From: Actinosynnema pretiosum
Lineage (GTDB): Bacteria; Actinomycetota; Actinomycetes; Mycobacteriales; Pseudonocardiaceae
Length of the DNA: 64,000 nucleotides
Reading direction: 5' to 3'
NCBI RefSeq assembly: GCF_024171695.1
Contig: NZ_JAMTCF010000001.1
Coordinates: 301,061 to 365,060 of the forward strand
The position numbers were made by a program, and so were the translations under genes. Below are positions 52,655 through 61,484 of the stretch, one piece after another. The notes below the pieces were generated by a model. That model made no database searches. It was not told the origin of the DNA and was given only the letters and a program-made list of their open reading frames with translations. Each line of letters begins with the position of its first letter. Position 1 is the stretch's first letter.

Positions 52655-53902
52655 TCAGGCCGGGGTGACCGAGAAGGCGGCTTCGGCGGCGTCGAGCTGC
52701 CGGGCGACCTCCTCGCGGGTGGCGCCGAGGGCGACGGCGAACCCGACGCGCCCCCAGACCGTCCCCTTGGGCGGCGGGGAGACCACCGCGCCGGGCTGGG
52801 CGACGACGACCGCGAGGTGCAGGTCGGCCGGGAGCGCCGCCTGGTCGAAGCCGAGGGCGCCGATGGTGGTGTCCTCCTCCTCCACGTAGAAGAACCGGAT
52901 GCCCGCGACGCCGGAGCGGGTGCGGGTCAGGTCCGGCGTGCCGCCGGTGGCCGCCGCCGCGGCGGCGAGGCCGGGGTCGACGCCGGTGGCGAGCTTGCCG
53001 AGGTAGGGGATCATGTCACCGCCGAGCCTGCCGTTGACCTCGATGACCTTCGGGCCTTCGGCGGTGAGCATGAACTCGGAGTGGGTGAAGCCGTCGGTGA
53101 AGCGCAGCGCCTCGTGCGTGCGGCGCAGCGCGTCGACGAGCGCGGGGTCGGTGAGCAGCGGGTCGTCGGCCGAGACGAAGTGGCCGACCTCCTCGGCGTA
53201 CGGGTGGTAGCCGACGACCTTGCGGCCGACGAACAGCGGGGTGACCACGCCGTCCACCACGGCCGAGTCGACGCTGATCTCCTCGCCGGAGACGAACTCC
53301 TCCACGAGCACGGGCTGGTCGGTGTCGAACACGACCGGCTCGGGGCCCTCGGCGGCGAGGGTGAAGGCGAAGTTCGCGCGCACCTGGTCGGCGTCCTCGA
53401 CCTTGATCACGCCGAGGCTGGCGCCGAGGCCGCGCGGCTTGAGGATGGCCGGGTAGCCGAGCCGGTCGGCGGCGGCGACGGCCTCGTCGACGGTCTTGAC
53501 CGGGACCGATCCCGGTTGCGGCACACCGGCTTCGGCGAGCGCGGCGCGGGTGCGGCCCTTGTCGCGCAGGCCCCACACCACGTCGGGGTCGCCGTTGCGC
53601 AGGCCGAGCGCCTGGGCGGCGAAGGAGGCGGCGTGGATGCGGGCCTCGTCCCAGCAGAGCACGCCCGCGACGGGGCCGGTGGTGGCGACCTCCTTGGCGG
53701 CGGTGGCCAGCGCCTGGCCGTCCATGGTGCTGGGCAGCACGGTCCAGCCGTGCGCGTGCTCGCGCTCCCAGGTGGGTTCGGCGGTCAGGAACAGGTGCAC
53801 CCGGTACTCGGCGCTGATCGGGCCGAGCAGGTACTCCCGGTAGGTGCGCATCCCGGTTCCGACCAGGATCAGCAGCGGGCGCGGGTCATCGGGTTCGGTC
53901 AT
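52655..53902 (-). CDS. ATP-grasp carboxylate-amine ligase
   Basis: 415 residues. Preceding domain LLILVGTGMRTYREYLLGP; ATP-grasp core with ILKPRGLGASLGVIKV near 165 (nucleotide loop), VEEFVSGEEISVDS near 205, and metal-binding IEVNGRLGGDMIPYL near 300. The family activates a carboxylate as acyl phosphate and joins it to an amine, as in L-amino-acid ligases. In this cluster it would make an amide or peptide bond to the hydrazine or carrier-derived unit. ATG 53902 with GAGGA 4 nt upstream. Two such ligases in one operon suggest two successive couplings. Confidence 0.88.
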   Translation of the reverse strand: MTEPDDPRPLLILVGTGMRTYREYLLGPISAEYRVHLFLTAEPTWEREHAHGWTVLPSTMDGQALATAAKEVATTGPVAGVLCWDEARIHAASFAAQALGLRNGDPDVVWGLRDKGRTRAALAEAGVPQPGSVPVKTVDEAVAAADRLGYPAILKPRGLGASLGVIKVEDADQVRANFAFTLAAEGPEPVVFDTDQPVLVEEFVSGEEISVDSAVVDGVVTPLFVGRKVVGYHPYAEEVGHFVSADDPLLTDPALVDALRRTHEALRFTDGFTHSEFMLTAEGPKVIEVNGRLGGDMIPYLGKLATGVDPGLAAAAAATGGTPDLTRTRSGVAGIRFFYVEEEDTTIGALGFDQAALPADLHLAVVVAQPGAVVSPPPKGTVWGRVGFAVALGATREEVARQLDAAEAAFSVTPA

Positions 53903-53935
53903 GGCGTCCTCGTTTCGGCGGCGGGGTTCTCGGTG

Positions 53936-53983
53936 CGGGACAACAGCGGTTCGGGACAACAGCGGTTCGGGACAACAGCGGTT
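53936..53983. repeat. Three 16-bp tandem repeats between antiporter and ATP-grasp genes
   Basis: CGGGACAACAGCGGTT is repeated exactly three times (53936-53951, 53952-53967, 53968-53983), with a broken fourth unit after it, in a 131-bp gap inside the leftward gene set. It could affect transcript folding between operon segments. Confidence 0.85.
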
Positions 53984-54033
53984 CGGGACGGCGCGGGAGC
54001 CCGGCGCGGCCGGTCGGCCGCGACGGGCGGTGG

Positions 54034-55341
54034 TCACGGGTGGGTGCTGAAGACCTTCTCCCGCTCGGTCTCCTCCTCGGTCACCGCGATGCGCCGGACG
54101 GCGTGCCGGAGCGTCGGCGGGGCCATGAGCGAGGTGACGACGGCGACCAGCACGACGATCGTGTAGCCGGCGGTGGTGAGCACCCCGAGGCGCAGCCCGG
54201 CCATCGCGACGATCACCTCCACGACGCCGCGCGCGTTCAGCCCCGCGCCCAGCGCCAGCCCCTCCCAGTGGCCGAGCCCGCTCAGCCTGGCCCCGAGGTA
54301 GGCGCCGACGAACTTGCCCGCGATGGCGATGGCCAGCACCGCCAGCGCCGCCAGGAGCACGGCCGGGTCGGCCAGCAGGGTCAGGTCCATGCGCAGCCCG
54401 GCGGTGGCGAAGAAGATCGGCGCCAGGACCGCCATGGTGAACGTGCGCAGCGGGGCCAGCTTCGCCCGGTTCAGCAGCCCGGAGGAGCTGAGCAGGATGC
54501 CGCAGACGAACGCGCCGAGGATGGCCTCCAGGCCGAGCGCGTGGGTGCCTGCGGCGGACGCGATCAGCAGCACGGCGACGACGGCGACGGTGGTGGCCGG
54601 GTCCTCGGAGCGGTCGGCGCGGGTGAGGGCGGCGCGCACCAGCGGCCTGCCGATCAGCAGGGCGACGGCGGCCACCAGCGCGAGGCCGCCGAACGTGAGC
54701 AGCAGGTGCCCGCCGCGCAGGCCGGTGGTGGCCATGGCGGAGACGATGGAGAGCAGCGACCAGCCGACGACGTCGTCCACGGCGGCGGCGCTGATGGTGA
54801 GCTGGCCGATGTCGCGGTGCAGCAGCCGCATCTCCAGCAGGGTCTTGGCGATGACCGGGATGGCGCTCACGCACATGGCCACGCCGAGGAACAGCGCGAA
54901 CACCGGCCGGTCGGCCTTCTCCCCCATGAGCGAGGCGGGCAGCGCGAAGCCGACCGCGACGCCGAGGGCGAGCGGCAGCAGCAGGCCGCCGAGGCTGACC
55001 CCGGCCGCCTTGGCACCGGTGCGGCGGATCAGCTTGGTGTCGATGTGCATCCCGGTGAAGCCGACCAGCAGCAGCACGCCGACCTGGCCGACCGCGTCCA
55101 GGAGGTGGATCTGCTCGGCGTCGGCGGGGAAGAGCCAGTCCGACACGGCGGGCGCGAGGTTGGCCAGCAGGGACGGGCCGAGCAGGATGCCCGCCGCCAG
55201 CTCGCCGACCACGGCGGGCAGGTTGACGCGGGCGCACGCGCGGCCGAGCGCGAAGGCGACGCCGAGCAGGACCGCCAGCTGGAGCAGCAGCACCAGCATC
55301 GGGTGGGCCGCGATGGGCGGCGGGGGCGCGGCGGTGATCAC
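54034..55341 (-). CDS. CPA2-family cation/proton antiporter
   Basis: 435 residues, about 12 hydrophobic segments. Diagnostic stretches: NLPAVVGELAAGILLGPS, GVLLLVGFTGMHIDTKLIR, AAAVDDVVGWSLLS (ion-site Asp pair) and FFATAGLRMDL. No cytosolic RCK/TrkA domain is attached. The GTG at 55341 overlaps the stop of the binding-protein gene by 4 nt (GTGA) with GAGGA 6 nt upstream, so both are translated together. Homologous antiporters occur in antibiotic clusters as export or resistance factors; here a role in ion-coupled export of the product is inferred. Confidence 0.88.
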   Translation of the reverse strand: MITAAPPPPIAAHPMLVLLLQLAVLLGVAFALGRACARVNLPAVVGELAAGILLGPSLLANLAPAVSDWLFPADAEQIHLLDAVGQVGVLLLVGFTGMHIDTKLIRRTGAKAAGVSLGGLLLPLALGVAVGFALPASLMGEKADRPVFALFLGVAMCVSAIPVIAKTLLEMRLLHRDIGQLTISAAAVDDVVGWSLLSIVSAMATTGLRGGHLLLTFGGLALVAAVALLIGRPLVRAALTRADRSEDPATTVAVVAVLLIASAAGTHALGLEAILGAFVCGILLSSSGLLNRAKLAPLRTFTMAVLAPIFFATAGLRMDLTLLADPAVLLAALAVLAIAIAGKFVGAYLGARLSGLGHWEGLALGAGLNARGVVEVIVAMAGLRLGVLTTAGYTIVVLVAVVTSLMAPPTLRHAVRRIAVTEEETEREKVFSTHP

Positions 55342-57164
55342 GCCGGGTCCTCGGCGTAGTACCAGTTCTCCGGGTTGATCATGCCGTAGGGGTTGATCGG
55401 GCCGAACCCCTTGAGGTTGTTGGCCACCTCGAAGAGGCGGATGGGGAAGTTGGGCGTGAAGATCACCGGCACCTGCTCGGCGATGTAGTCCTGGTACTCG
55501 TAGAGCACGTCCAGGTCGTCGGTGGTGACGGTGCGCTCGATCAGCGCGTCGGCGGTGGGGTCGGTGTAGAAGCCGAAGTTGCCGCCCGCGCCGGTGGAGA
55601 ACAGGATCTCGCCGGTGGGGTGGTGGTAGGCCCAGCCGCCGTTCCAGCAGCACATCTCCCACAGGCACGGGGTTTCCTCGGTGGGCACGCACGGGGCGTC
55701 CTCGGCGACCAGGACGGAGCCGTAGACCTCGCGCAGGCGCAGCTCGATGCCCGCTTCGGCGGCGGCGTCGCGGAAGCCCTCCATGAGCCTGGTGAGGGCG
55801 GGTCGGCCCTCGACGTAGCGCATGAGCAGGGTCAGCTCGGTGCCCTCGGGGATGCCCTCCCCCGCCTCGCCGGGGCCGGTGCCCGCGCGCACGCAGACCG
55901 CCGGGGTCCGGCTGGTGTCCCAGCCGTTGGCCTCCAGCAGCTCCTTGGCGTGCTTGGGGTCGAACGGGAGCGGCCAGGCGCCCTCGCGCTGGCGCGGGGA
56001 GACGTACTCGGTCTTGGGGTACATCGGGACCGGGCCGTTCTGCCGGTAGGCGTAGCCCTGGTAGATGTCGCGGACCGCGCTGTCCTGGTCCAGGACGCTC
56101 TGCAGCGCCTGGCGCAGGTAGGTCTGGGCGAACATCTTCCCGACGACGGTGGGGTTGTTGTAGTTGAGCGAGATGTACCGGATGCAGAACGCGGTCTGCG
56201 GGTGCATCGTGTAGTGCTCGGCCAGCGGGTTGGGGCCGCCGACGACCGGGTCGACGGCGGGCTCGGTGGCGAAGCTCAGCGGCAGGTAGCCGACCTGGAA
56301 GCCGCCCTCGGCGTCCGGTCCCTTCTTGAGGATCTCGTACTGCTCCTCGTCGGAGAAGGTGGGGATCTGCCGGAACTCGTCCAGGTGCGGCTTGTTCGGG
56401 CCGGAGTAGTGCTCGTTGGGCACGAACGTGACGACGCCGTCGAGCGTGTAGCTCTTGAGCCGCCACGGCCCGGAGACGACGCTCCACACCGGACTGTCGG
56501 CCCACCTGGTGCGGTGCTCGTTGCCCTCGTTGATGATGTCGCCCTGCTCGGCCATCAGGTGCTCGTAGACGGCCTCGACGTCGGCGAGGTCGCCGGAGGC
56601 GTTGGCCGGGCCGTCGGCGGTGCGGTCCCAGGCCTTGGGCAGCGGGGTGATGGTGCTGAGCTGGTTGTGCAGCACCCAGTGCTTCGAGTAGGGCTTGTCG
56701 AAGGTGAAGAACACCTCGTCGTCGGCGAGCTTGCCGTACTCGGTGAGGTTGTCCGGGAAGTAGCCGGGGACGTACTCGCCGTACCGGGCGCCCTTGACCT
56801 TCATCAGGTTGACCCAGAACAGCACGTTGTCGGCGCAGACGGTCTCGCCGTTGGACCACTTCCACGGCTTGATCCGCACGCGCGCGGTGCGGCCGTCCTC
56901 GCTCCACACCGGCTCCTCGCCGATGCTCTGGTGGTAGTCGACGTTCGGGGTGCCGTCGCTGCCGAAGTAGTACAGCGTGCGGTACATCAGCGCCTGGAAC
57001 TCCAGGATGTTGCGGGTGCCCATGCGCTCGGCGGGCGTGAACGGGAAGATCACGGCGGGCGGGAAGCCCGGCGCGCAGGCCCAGGTGACGACCCCGCCCT
57101 TGCGGGGGACGTCGGCGGTCGTCGGGTCGGCGGTCAGGTCGGTGGCGGACTGTGCCGTGGTCAT
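55338..57164 (-). CDS. Oligopeptide-binding (SBP_bac_5) protein without a signal peptide
   Basis: 608 residues with the full family-5 solute-binding fold: RKGGVVTWA at the usual mature N-terminus, TPNVDYHQSIGEEPVWSEDG, VRIKPWKWSNGETVCADNV, the central VPNEHYSGPNKP, and LRQALQSVLDQD. The expected export signal and lipobox are replaced by a short polar leader (MTTAQSATDLTADPTTADVP), so it should stay in the cytoplasm. No ABC permease or ATPase follows; instead it overlaps the CPA2 antiporter gene by 4 nt. It may act as an internal peptide chaperone, carrier or enzyme. ATG 57164. Confidence 0.85.
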   Translation of the reverse strand: MTTAQSATDLTADPTTADVPRKGGVVTWACAPGFPPAVIFPFTPAERMGTRNILEFQALMYRTLYYFGSDGTPNVDYHQSIGEEPVWSEDGRTARVRIKPWKWSNGETVCADNVLFWVNLMKVKGARYGEYVPGYFPDNLTEYGKLADDEVFFTFDKPYSKHWVLHNQLSTITPLPKAWDRTADGPANASGDLADVEAVYEHLMAEQGDIINEGNEHRTRWADSPVWSVVSGPWRLKSYTLDGVVTFVPNEHYSGPNKPHLDEFRQIPTFSDEEQYEILKKGPDAEGGFQVGYLPLSFATEPAVDPVVGGPNPLAEHYTMHPQTAFCIRYISLNYNNPTVVGKMFAQTYLRQALQSVLDQDSAVRDIYQGYAYRQNGPVPMYPKTEYVSPRQREGAWPLPFDPKHAKELLEANGWDTSRTPAVCVRAGTGPGEAGEGIPEGTELTLLMRYVEGRPALTRLMEGFRDAAAEAGIELRLREVYGSVLVAEDAPCVPTEETPCLWEMCCWNGGWAYHHPTGEILFSTGAGGNFGFYTDPTADALIERTVTTDDLDVLYEYQDYIAEQVPVIFTPNFPIRLFEVANNLKGFGPINPYGMINPENWYYAEDPA

Positions 57165-57222
57165 GTCTCGGTGCTCACCCGTCTCGTTCGGCGCACCGCG
57201 CTGCGCGCTGGTGCGCTCGGCC

Positions 57223-57277
57223 GTGCGCTGCTGTGCTGTGGGCTGGTGTGCTGTGCGCTGCTGTGGGTTGGTGCTCG
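57223..57277. repeat. Two copies of a 30-bp TG-rich unit
   Basis: A unit beginning GTGCGCTGCTGTG recurs at 57223 and 57253 in the 162-bp gap between the NAGS-like gene and the binding-protein gene. It is another short tandem array at a gene end in this region. Confidence 0.6.
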
Positions 57278-57326
57278 GCGGCGCGGGGCCGCCGCCGGGC
57301 GCGCGGGGCCCGGCGGCGACTCCGCG

Positions 57327-57695
57327 CTAGGCGCCAGTCCCGGTGCCGATCTCCTCGATGACCGAGGTGCCCCGGTCGGCGTGGGCGCCGAAGCGCTCCC
57401 ACACCTCGTTGAGCCGGACCCGGCCGTCGGCCAGCACCTGGGGCGTGCTGGTGCAGTGGCCGGAGACGACCCGGTTGTCCTCCAGGACCATGCAGTAGGC
57501 GAAGTCCAGCCTGCCGTCGGGCAGCACCGTCCCGGTCAGCGTGCCGCGCCGGGCCCTCCCGCCGAGGAACTCGCCCCAGAACAGGTCGCCGTCCTGGTGG
57601 TAGACCGCGACCCTGGACTCCTCGGGCGCGCCGTCCGCGACGGGGGAGAACCTGCGCCCGTCGTAGTCGATCGTCCTCGCCCCGGTGGTGGTCAT
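57327..57695 (-). CDS. Small beta-barrel protein of the family commonly named 'N-acetylglutamate synthase'
   Basis: 122 residues. Pattern IDYDGRRFSPVADG, VAVYHQDGDLFWGEFLGGRA, RRGTLTGTVLPDGRLDF, SGHCTSTPQVLADGRVRLNE, GTSVIEEI: alternating beta strands typical of this small family, whose annotation name is not backed by a known GNAT fold. The ATG overlaps the upstream stop (ATGA), with GGGGGAG 4 nt before, so it is coupled to the DDAH-like enzyme. It may bind the product of that enzyme or form a complex with it. True activity is unknown. Confidence 0.7.
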   Translation of the reverse strand: MTTTGARTIDYDGRRFSPVADGAPEESRVAVYHQDGDLFWGEFLGGRARRGTLTGTVLPDGRLDFAYCMVLEDNRVVSGHCTSTPQVLADGRVRLNEVWERFGAHADRGTSVIEEIGTGTGA

Positions 57696-58513
57696 CGCGC
57701 TCCCCCGCTCGTCCCGCGCAGTTCCAACGTGCAGCACTTGGCGCTGCCGCCCGCCTTGAGCAGCTCCGACAGGTCCACCCCGATGGGGGTGAAGCCGCGC
57801 GCGGCCAGCGCCCGGTGCAGCCCGAGCGCCTCCTGGGCGAGCACGACGTGCTTGCCGTCCGAGACCGCGTTGAGCCCGAACACCTCGGCGTCGTGGTCGT
57901 CGGCGAGCACCGCGTCCGGGTACAGCTCGCGCAGCACGGCCCGGCTGGCGGCCGAGAACGCGTCCGGGTAGTAGGCGACCTCGTCGTCGGACAGCGCGGC
58001 CAGCGCGGTGTCCAGGTGGTAGTAGCGCGGGTCCACCAGCTCCAGCGGCACGACCTCGCGGCCGAACCAGGTCGCGGCCTCGGCGTGCGAGCGCGGGTCG
58101 GTGCGGAAGCCGTTGCCCGCCAGCACCCTGCGGCCGACGACGAGGTAGTCGCCCTCGCCCTCGTTGACGAACTCGGCCCGGTGGCACGGGAAGCCGCGCT
58201 CGCGGAACCAGTCCAGGTAGGCCGGTCCCTCCGGGACGCGCTCGGCGTGCCGGAAGCTGGCGGACAGGACCTTGCCGTCGACGACGGTGGCGCCGTTGGC
58301 GGCGAACACCATGTCGGGCAGGCCGGGCAGCGGGTCGATCAGCTCGACCCGGTGGCCCAGCCCCAGGAAGAGGCTGCGCAGCCGCTCCCACTGCAGGACC
58401 GCGATGGCCGCGTCGGTGGGCTTCTCCGGGCGCATCCAGGGGTTGATCGAGTAGGTGACGTCGAAGTGCTCCGGTCGGCACATCAGGTAGTGCCTGGGTG
58501 TGGCCACGCGCAT
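57692..58513 (-). CDS. DDAH/arginine-deiminase-type amidinohydrolase
   Basis: 273 residues of the guanidino-modifying superfamily (pentein fold). Visible active-site signatures are PDMVFAANGATV, NEGEGDYLVVG (acidic pair), RYYHLDTALAAL (catalytic His) and GGSAKCCTLEL (nucleophilic Cys near 262). Members hydrolyse methylarginines or arginine to citrulline, or transfer amidino groups. In this pathway it may act on a guanidino or amidino intermediate, or protect against one. ATG 58513 with AGAGGA upstream; its stop overlaps the next gene by 4 nt. The specific substrate cannot be read from the sequence. Confidence 0.88.
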   Translation of the reverse strand: MRVATPRHYLMCRPEHFDVTYSINPWMRPEKPTDAAIAVLQWERLRSLFLGLGHRVELIDPLPGLPDMVFAANGATVVDGKVLSASFRHAERVPEGPAYLDWFRERGFPCHRAEFVNEGEGDYLVVGRRVLAGNGFRTDPRSHAEAATWFGREVVPLELVDPRYYHLDTALAALSDDEVAYYPDAFSAASRAVLRELYPDAVLADDHDAEVFGLNAVSDGKHVVLAQEALGLHRALAARGFTPIGVDLSELLKAGGSAKCCTLELRGTSGGAR

Positions 58514-58604
58514 GGGCGGCGTCCTCTCGTGGCGGTTCGGTCCGGCGCCACCGCGTGCGGGCGGCGCCGGTGGGCTGGAACCGGTCGGGCCGGAACCGGT
58601 GCGG

Positions 58605-59846
58605 CTACCGGAAGTCGACGGTGACGCGCTGGGCGAAGTCGGCCATGGTGGCGAAGGCCTCGGCCTCGGAGTCGCCGGTGGTGCCGAGGAACCCGAGGAT
58701 GGTGTTGCCGTTGGGGGGCCGCTTGATCACGTCTCCGGGCCGGGCGGTGATCTTGAGCAGGAAGACCCGGTCGGACTCGGCGACCTCCTGCGGCACCACG
58801 ACCTCCTCGACCACGCCCGCACCGGAGATCAGGCACATGGAGGTGGTGTGGGTGCCGGTGGGCTGGAAGTGCCGCACGGCGGGCGCCTTGCCCGCGCCGA
58901 TGTCGACCACGGCGGCGATCGGGTCGTGCCCGGCGGTGATGCGGGCGATCATGTCGAGCCCGCCGCCGCCGACCCGCGCCGCGATCTCCAGCAGGTAGGG
59001 CTTCCCCCGGTGGAACCGGACCTCGGCGTGCATGACGCTGCGCCGCAGGCCCTGGGCGAGCGCACCAGCCTTGACCACCGCGTGCACCGCCGCCAGGTCC
59101 TCGGGCGACATGGAGGTGGGCGCGTGGTGCACGTCGTCGTCGAACGTGCCGCCCTCGGCGGTGATCCGGTCGACCACGGACCCGAGGTAGACCTCGCCGT
59201 CCCAGGCGACCGCCTCCATCAGGTACTCCTTGCCGTCCAGGAACGACTCGACCAGCAGGGCGTTGGGCCCCAGGTCGATCCCGTCGGCCTCGGAGTTGGC
59301 CCAGAACAGGTCCTGGATGCCCTCGGCGGCCTGCGCGTAGTGCTCGGCCAGCTCGGCCTCGTCGTCGCACTTGAAGACGAAGTGGCTGCCCGCGCCCAGG
59401 GTGGGCTTGACGATGACGGGGAACCCGAACTCGCGGGCGGCCTCCCTCGCCTGGTCGAGGGATTCGACGTGCCGGAAGCCGGGGATGGGCGCGCCACCGG
59501 CCTCGTGGGCGCGGCGCATCAGCAGCTTGTTGCGGCTGTTGACGGCGGCCTCGCGGCCGATGGTGGGCAGGCCCAGCTCCTCGGCGATGACGGCGACGGC
59601 CACCACCGCCGCCTCGGAGAAGGTGATCACGCCGTCGAAGTGCTCGGCGGCGTGCCACTCCTTGGCGACCTCGACCATCCGGTCGATGTCCTTGGAGCCG
59701 ACCAGGCGGTAGCGGTCGGCGGGCCAGAAGTCCTCGGTGCCCTCGCCGTTGAGCACGTGCAGGTCGACGCCGAGGTCCTGCACCTGCCGGTAGCGGGAGT
59801 GGTAGTAGTCCAGGTACTGGCGGGTCTCGACGGTCAGCAGCTTCAC
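58605..59846 (-). CDS. ATP-grasp carboxylate-amine ligase (second copy, different subfamily)
   Basis: 413 residues. N-terminal substrate domain LLTVETRQYLDYYHSRY; ATP-grasp core VIVKPTLGAGSHFVFK near 155, VESFLDGKEYLMEAV near 205 and LLEIAARVGGGGLDMI near 290; C-terminal lobe with GDVIKRPPNGNTI. Resembles bacterial amino-acid ligases and carbamoyl-phosphate-synthase-like ATP-grasp enzymes that form peptide bonds through acyl phosphates. GTG 59846 has GGAGG 5 nt upstream, and the stop codon of the MetRS-like gene lies inside that site, so coupling is tight. It probably ligates an amino acid to the hydrazine product. Confidence 0.88.
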   Translation of the reverse strand: MKLLTVETRQYLDYYHSRYRQVQDLGVDLHVLNGEGTEDFWPADRYRLVGSKDIDRMVEVAKEWHAAEHFDGVITFSEAAVVAVAVIAEELGLPTIGREAAVNSRNKLLMRRAHEAGGAPIPGFRHVESLDQAREAAREFGFPVIVKPTLGAGSHFVFKCDDEAELAEHYAQAAEGIQDLFWANSEADGIDLGPNALLVESFLDGKEYLMEAVAWDGEVYLGSVVDRITAEGGTFDDDVHHAPTSMSPEDLAAVHAVVKAGALAQGLRRSVMHAEVRFHRGKPYLLEIAARVGGGGLDMIARITAGHDPIAAVVDIGAGKAPAVRHFQPTGTHTTSMCLISGAGVVEEVVVPQEVAESDRVFLLKITARPGDVIKRPPNGNTILGFLGTTGDSEAEAFATMADFAQRVTVDFR

Positions 59847-59855
59847 GGCGGCCTC

Positions 59856-61484
59856 CTACCGGGCGCTGTCGATCAGGGTGGTCGGCCGGGTCGGCGAGTC
59901 GGTCGCGGGCAGCCGGGGGAACCGGAACGCCGGGACCTCGGTCGCGGGCCTGCCGCCGAGTGCGAGGTCGACGCCGAGGCCGGTGAGGCGCTCGGCGGTG
60001 TCGACCAGGATCGGCGCGGTCCACGCCAGCAGGGTGCGGGCCTCCAGCAGCAGGTCGCCGGGGGCGGTGGGCGAGTGGCCGTTGCGGGCCGGGTCCACGG
60101 TCCCGGCGAGCGCGCGCAGCCTGGCCAGCTGGGTGATCGCGGTCTCGGCGGCGCGGCCGAGGGTGAAGCCGGGCAGCTCGTAGCAGAGCCGGAACCGCTC
60201 GTCCATCGCGGCGGCGCGCCTGCGGCCGTCCTCGGTGGTGGGCAGCGCGGTGCCGTCGACGATCCCGCCCAGCACCAGGGAGGTCGTGTCCGCCAGCGCG
60301 TTCCACGGGTCGACGAGCCTGCGCGTGGTGACCGAGTGCAGCTGCTCGCGGCTGAAGTTGGTGCGCTGGAACTCGGGCGCGGTCAGCGCGAGGTAGAACC
60401 GCACCAGGTCCCTGGGCACCTCGGCGAACAGGTCGGCGCCCCAGATGAGGTGGCCCCGGCTGGTGGAGAACTTCTCGCCCTCCAGGTCGTAGAACTCGTT
60501 GCAGACGTTGGCGTCCGGCGTGGTGTAGCGGTCGCCGTGCGCCATCAGCATCACCAGGTCGACCAGGCCCCAGTGGTAGACGTTGTCGAAGCCGTGGAAG
60601 TAGACCAGCTCCGCGCCGCTCTCGGCGCGCCACAGCTCGTCGGCGGCGCCGGGCGGGTTGCCCTGCTCGGTGGCCGCCCACCAGGTGCTGTACATCGCGG
60701 CGGGGACGGCCTCGACCCACGGGTAGACGATCTGGCCGGGGGTCTCCGGGAACGGGGCGGGGATGCCCCAGGAGCCGGGGAAGGTGACCGGCACGTCGGG
60801 CAGCGGGCGGGCCAGCAGCTCGCCGATGAGCTGCTTGGCGTGCGGGCGCCAGCGCGGGGTGCGCGAGGCGTAGTAGGAGGAGAGGCGCTCGCGGTACTCC
60901 TCCAGCGGCAGCACGAGGATGCGCTGCTCCCGGTAGACCACCGGGTCGCTGGGGTCGACCGTGTACTTCGGGTCGATCAGCTCGTCGAAGTTGTTGGGGT
61001 GCCCGCAGTTCTCGCAGGCGCCGCCGCAGCTGCCGGACAGGCACACCGGGCAGGTGCCGCTGACCAGGCCGTCGTACAGGAACACGCCCGCGTTCTTGGC
61101 GTAGGGCAGGCGCACGGTGCGCGGCTGGAAGCGGCCCGCGGCGTGCAGTTCGAGGAGGTAGTCGAGCACGGTGCGGCGGTAGCGCTCGTCGATCGGCGGC
61201 AGGCCGGGGACGAGGGTGCCCGCGGCGGCGAGCGAGCGGCTGATCTGCTCGGTGGAGGCGCGCACCAGCTCCTCGGGGGCCAGGCCCCTGCGGTGCGCGG
61301 TGGACACCACGTAGCTCTGGCTGTCGTCCGTGCAGGTCGTGTAGACCACGGGTCGGCCGGTGGCCTTGAGGTAGCGGGCGTACACGTCGGCGGACAGGTA
61401 GGGGCCCGCGAGGTGCCCGACGTGCAGGTCGCCGTTGGAGGTGGGCGTCGCCGCGATGACGACGGCGGGCCGCGCGGTGGTCAC
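59856..61484 (-). CDS. Methionyl-tRNA-synthetase-like enzyme, probable hydrazine synthetase subunit
   Basis: 542 residues with a class I synthetase core: NGDLHVGHLAG (HIGH), zinc knuckles CPVC and CENC near 155-175, KFSTSRGH (KMSKS). It lacks a complete MetRS anticodon-recognition region and sits inside a biosynthetic operon, so it is not the housekeeping enzyme. In Spb40-type hydrazine synthetases a MetRS-like domain aminoacylates an N-hydroxylated lysine from an aminoacyl-adenylate and a fused cupin domain then rearranges the ester to an N-N bond (established knowledge). Here the cupin is the preceding separate gene, overlapping by 4 nt. GTG 61484 with GGAG 6 nt upstream. Confidence 0.88.
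   Translation of the reverse strand: MTTARPAVVIAATPTSNGDLHVGHLAGPYLSADVYARYLKATGRPVVYTTCTDDSQSYVVSTAHRRGLAPEELVRASTEQISRSLAAAGTLVPGLPPIDERYRRTVLDYLLELHAAGRFQPRTVRLPYAKNAGVFLYDGLVSGTCPVCLSGSCGGACENCGHPNNFDELIDPKYTVDPSDPVVYREQRILVLPLEEYRERLSSYYASRTPRWRPHAKQLIGELLARPLPDVPVTFPGSWGIPAPFPETPGQIVYPWVEAVPAAMYSTWWAATEQGNPPGAADELWRAESGAELVYFHGFDNVYHWGLVDLVMLMAHGDRYTTPDANVCNEFYDLEGEKFSTSRGHLIWGADLFAEVPRDLVRFYLALTAPEFQRTNFSREQLHSVTTRRLVDPWNALADTTSLVLGGIVDGTALPTTEDGRRRAAAMDERFRLCYELPGFTLGRAAETAITQLARLRALAGTVDPARNGHSPTAPGDLLLEARTLLAWTAPILVDTAERLTGLGVDLALGGRPATEVPAFRFPRLPATDSPTRPTTLIDSAR

Noticed and set aside
59856-61484. Housekeeping methionyl-tRNA synthetase
   Set aside because: It lacks a complete anticodon-recognition region, overlaps a cupin gene, and follows an N-hydroxylase; the context fits hydrazine synthetases instead.
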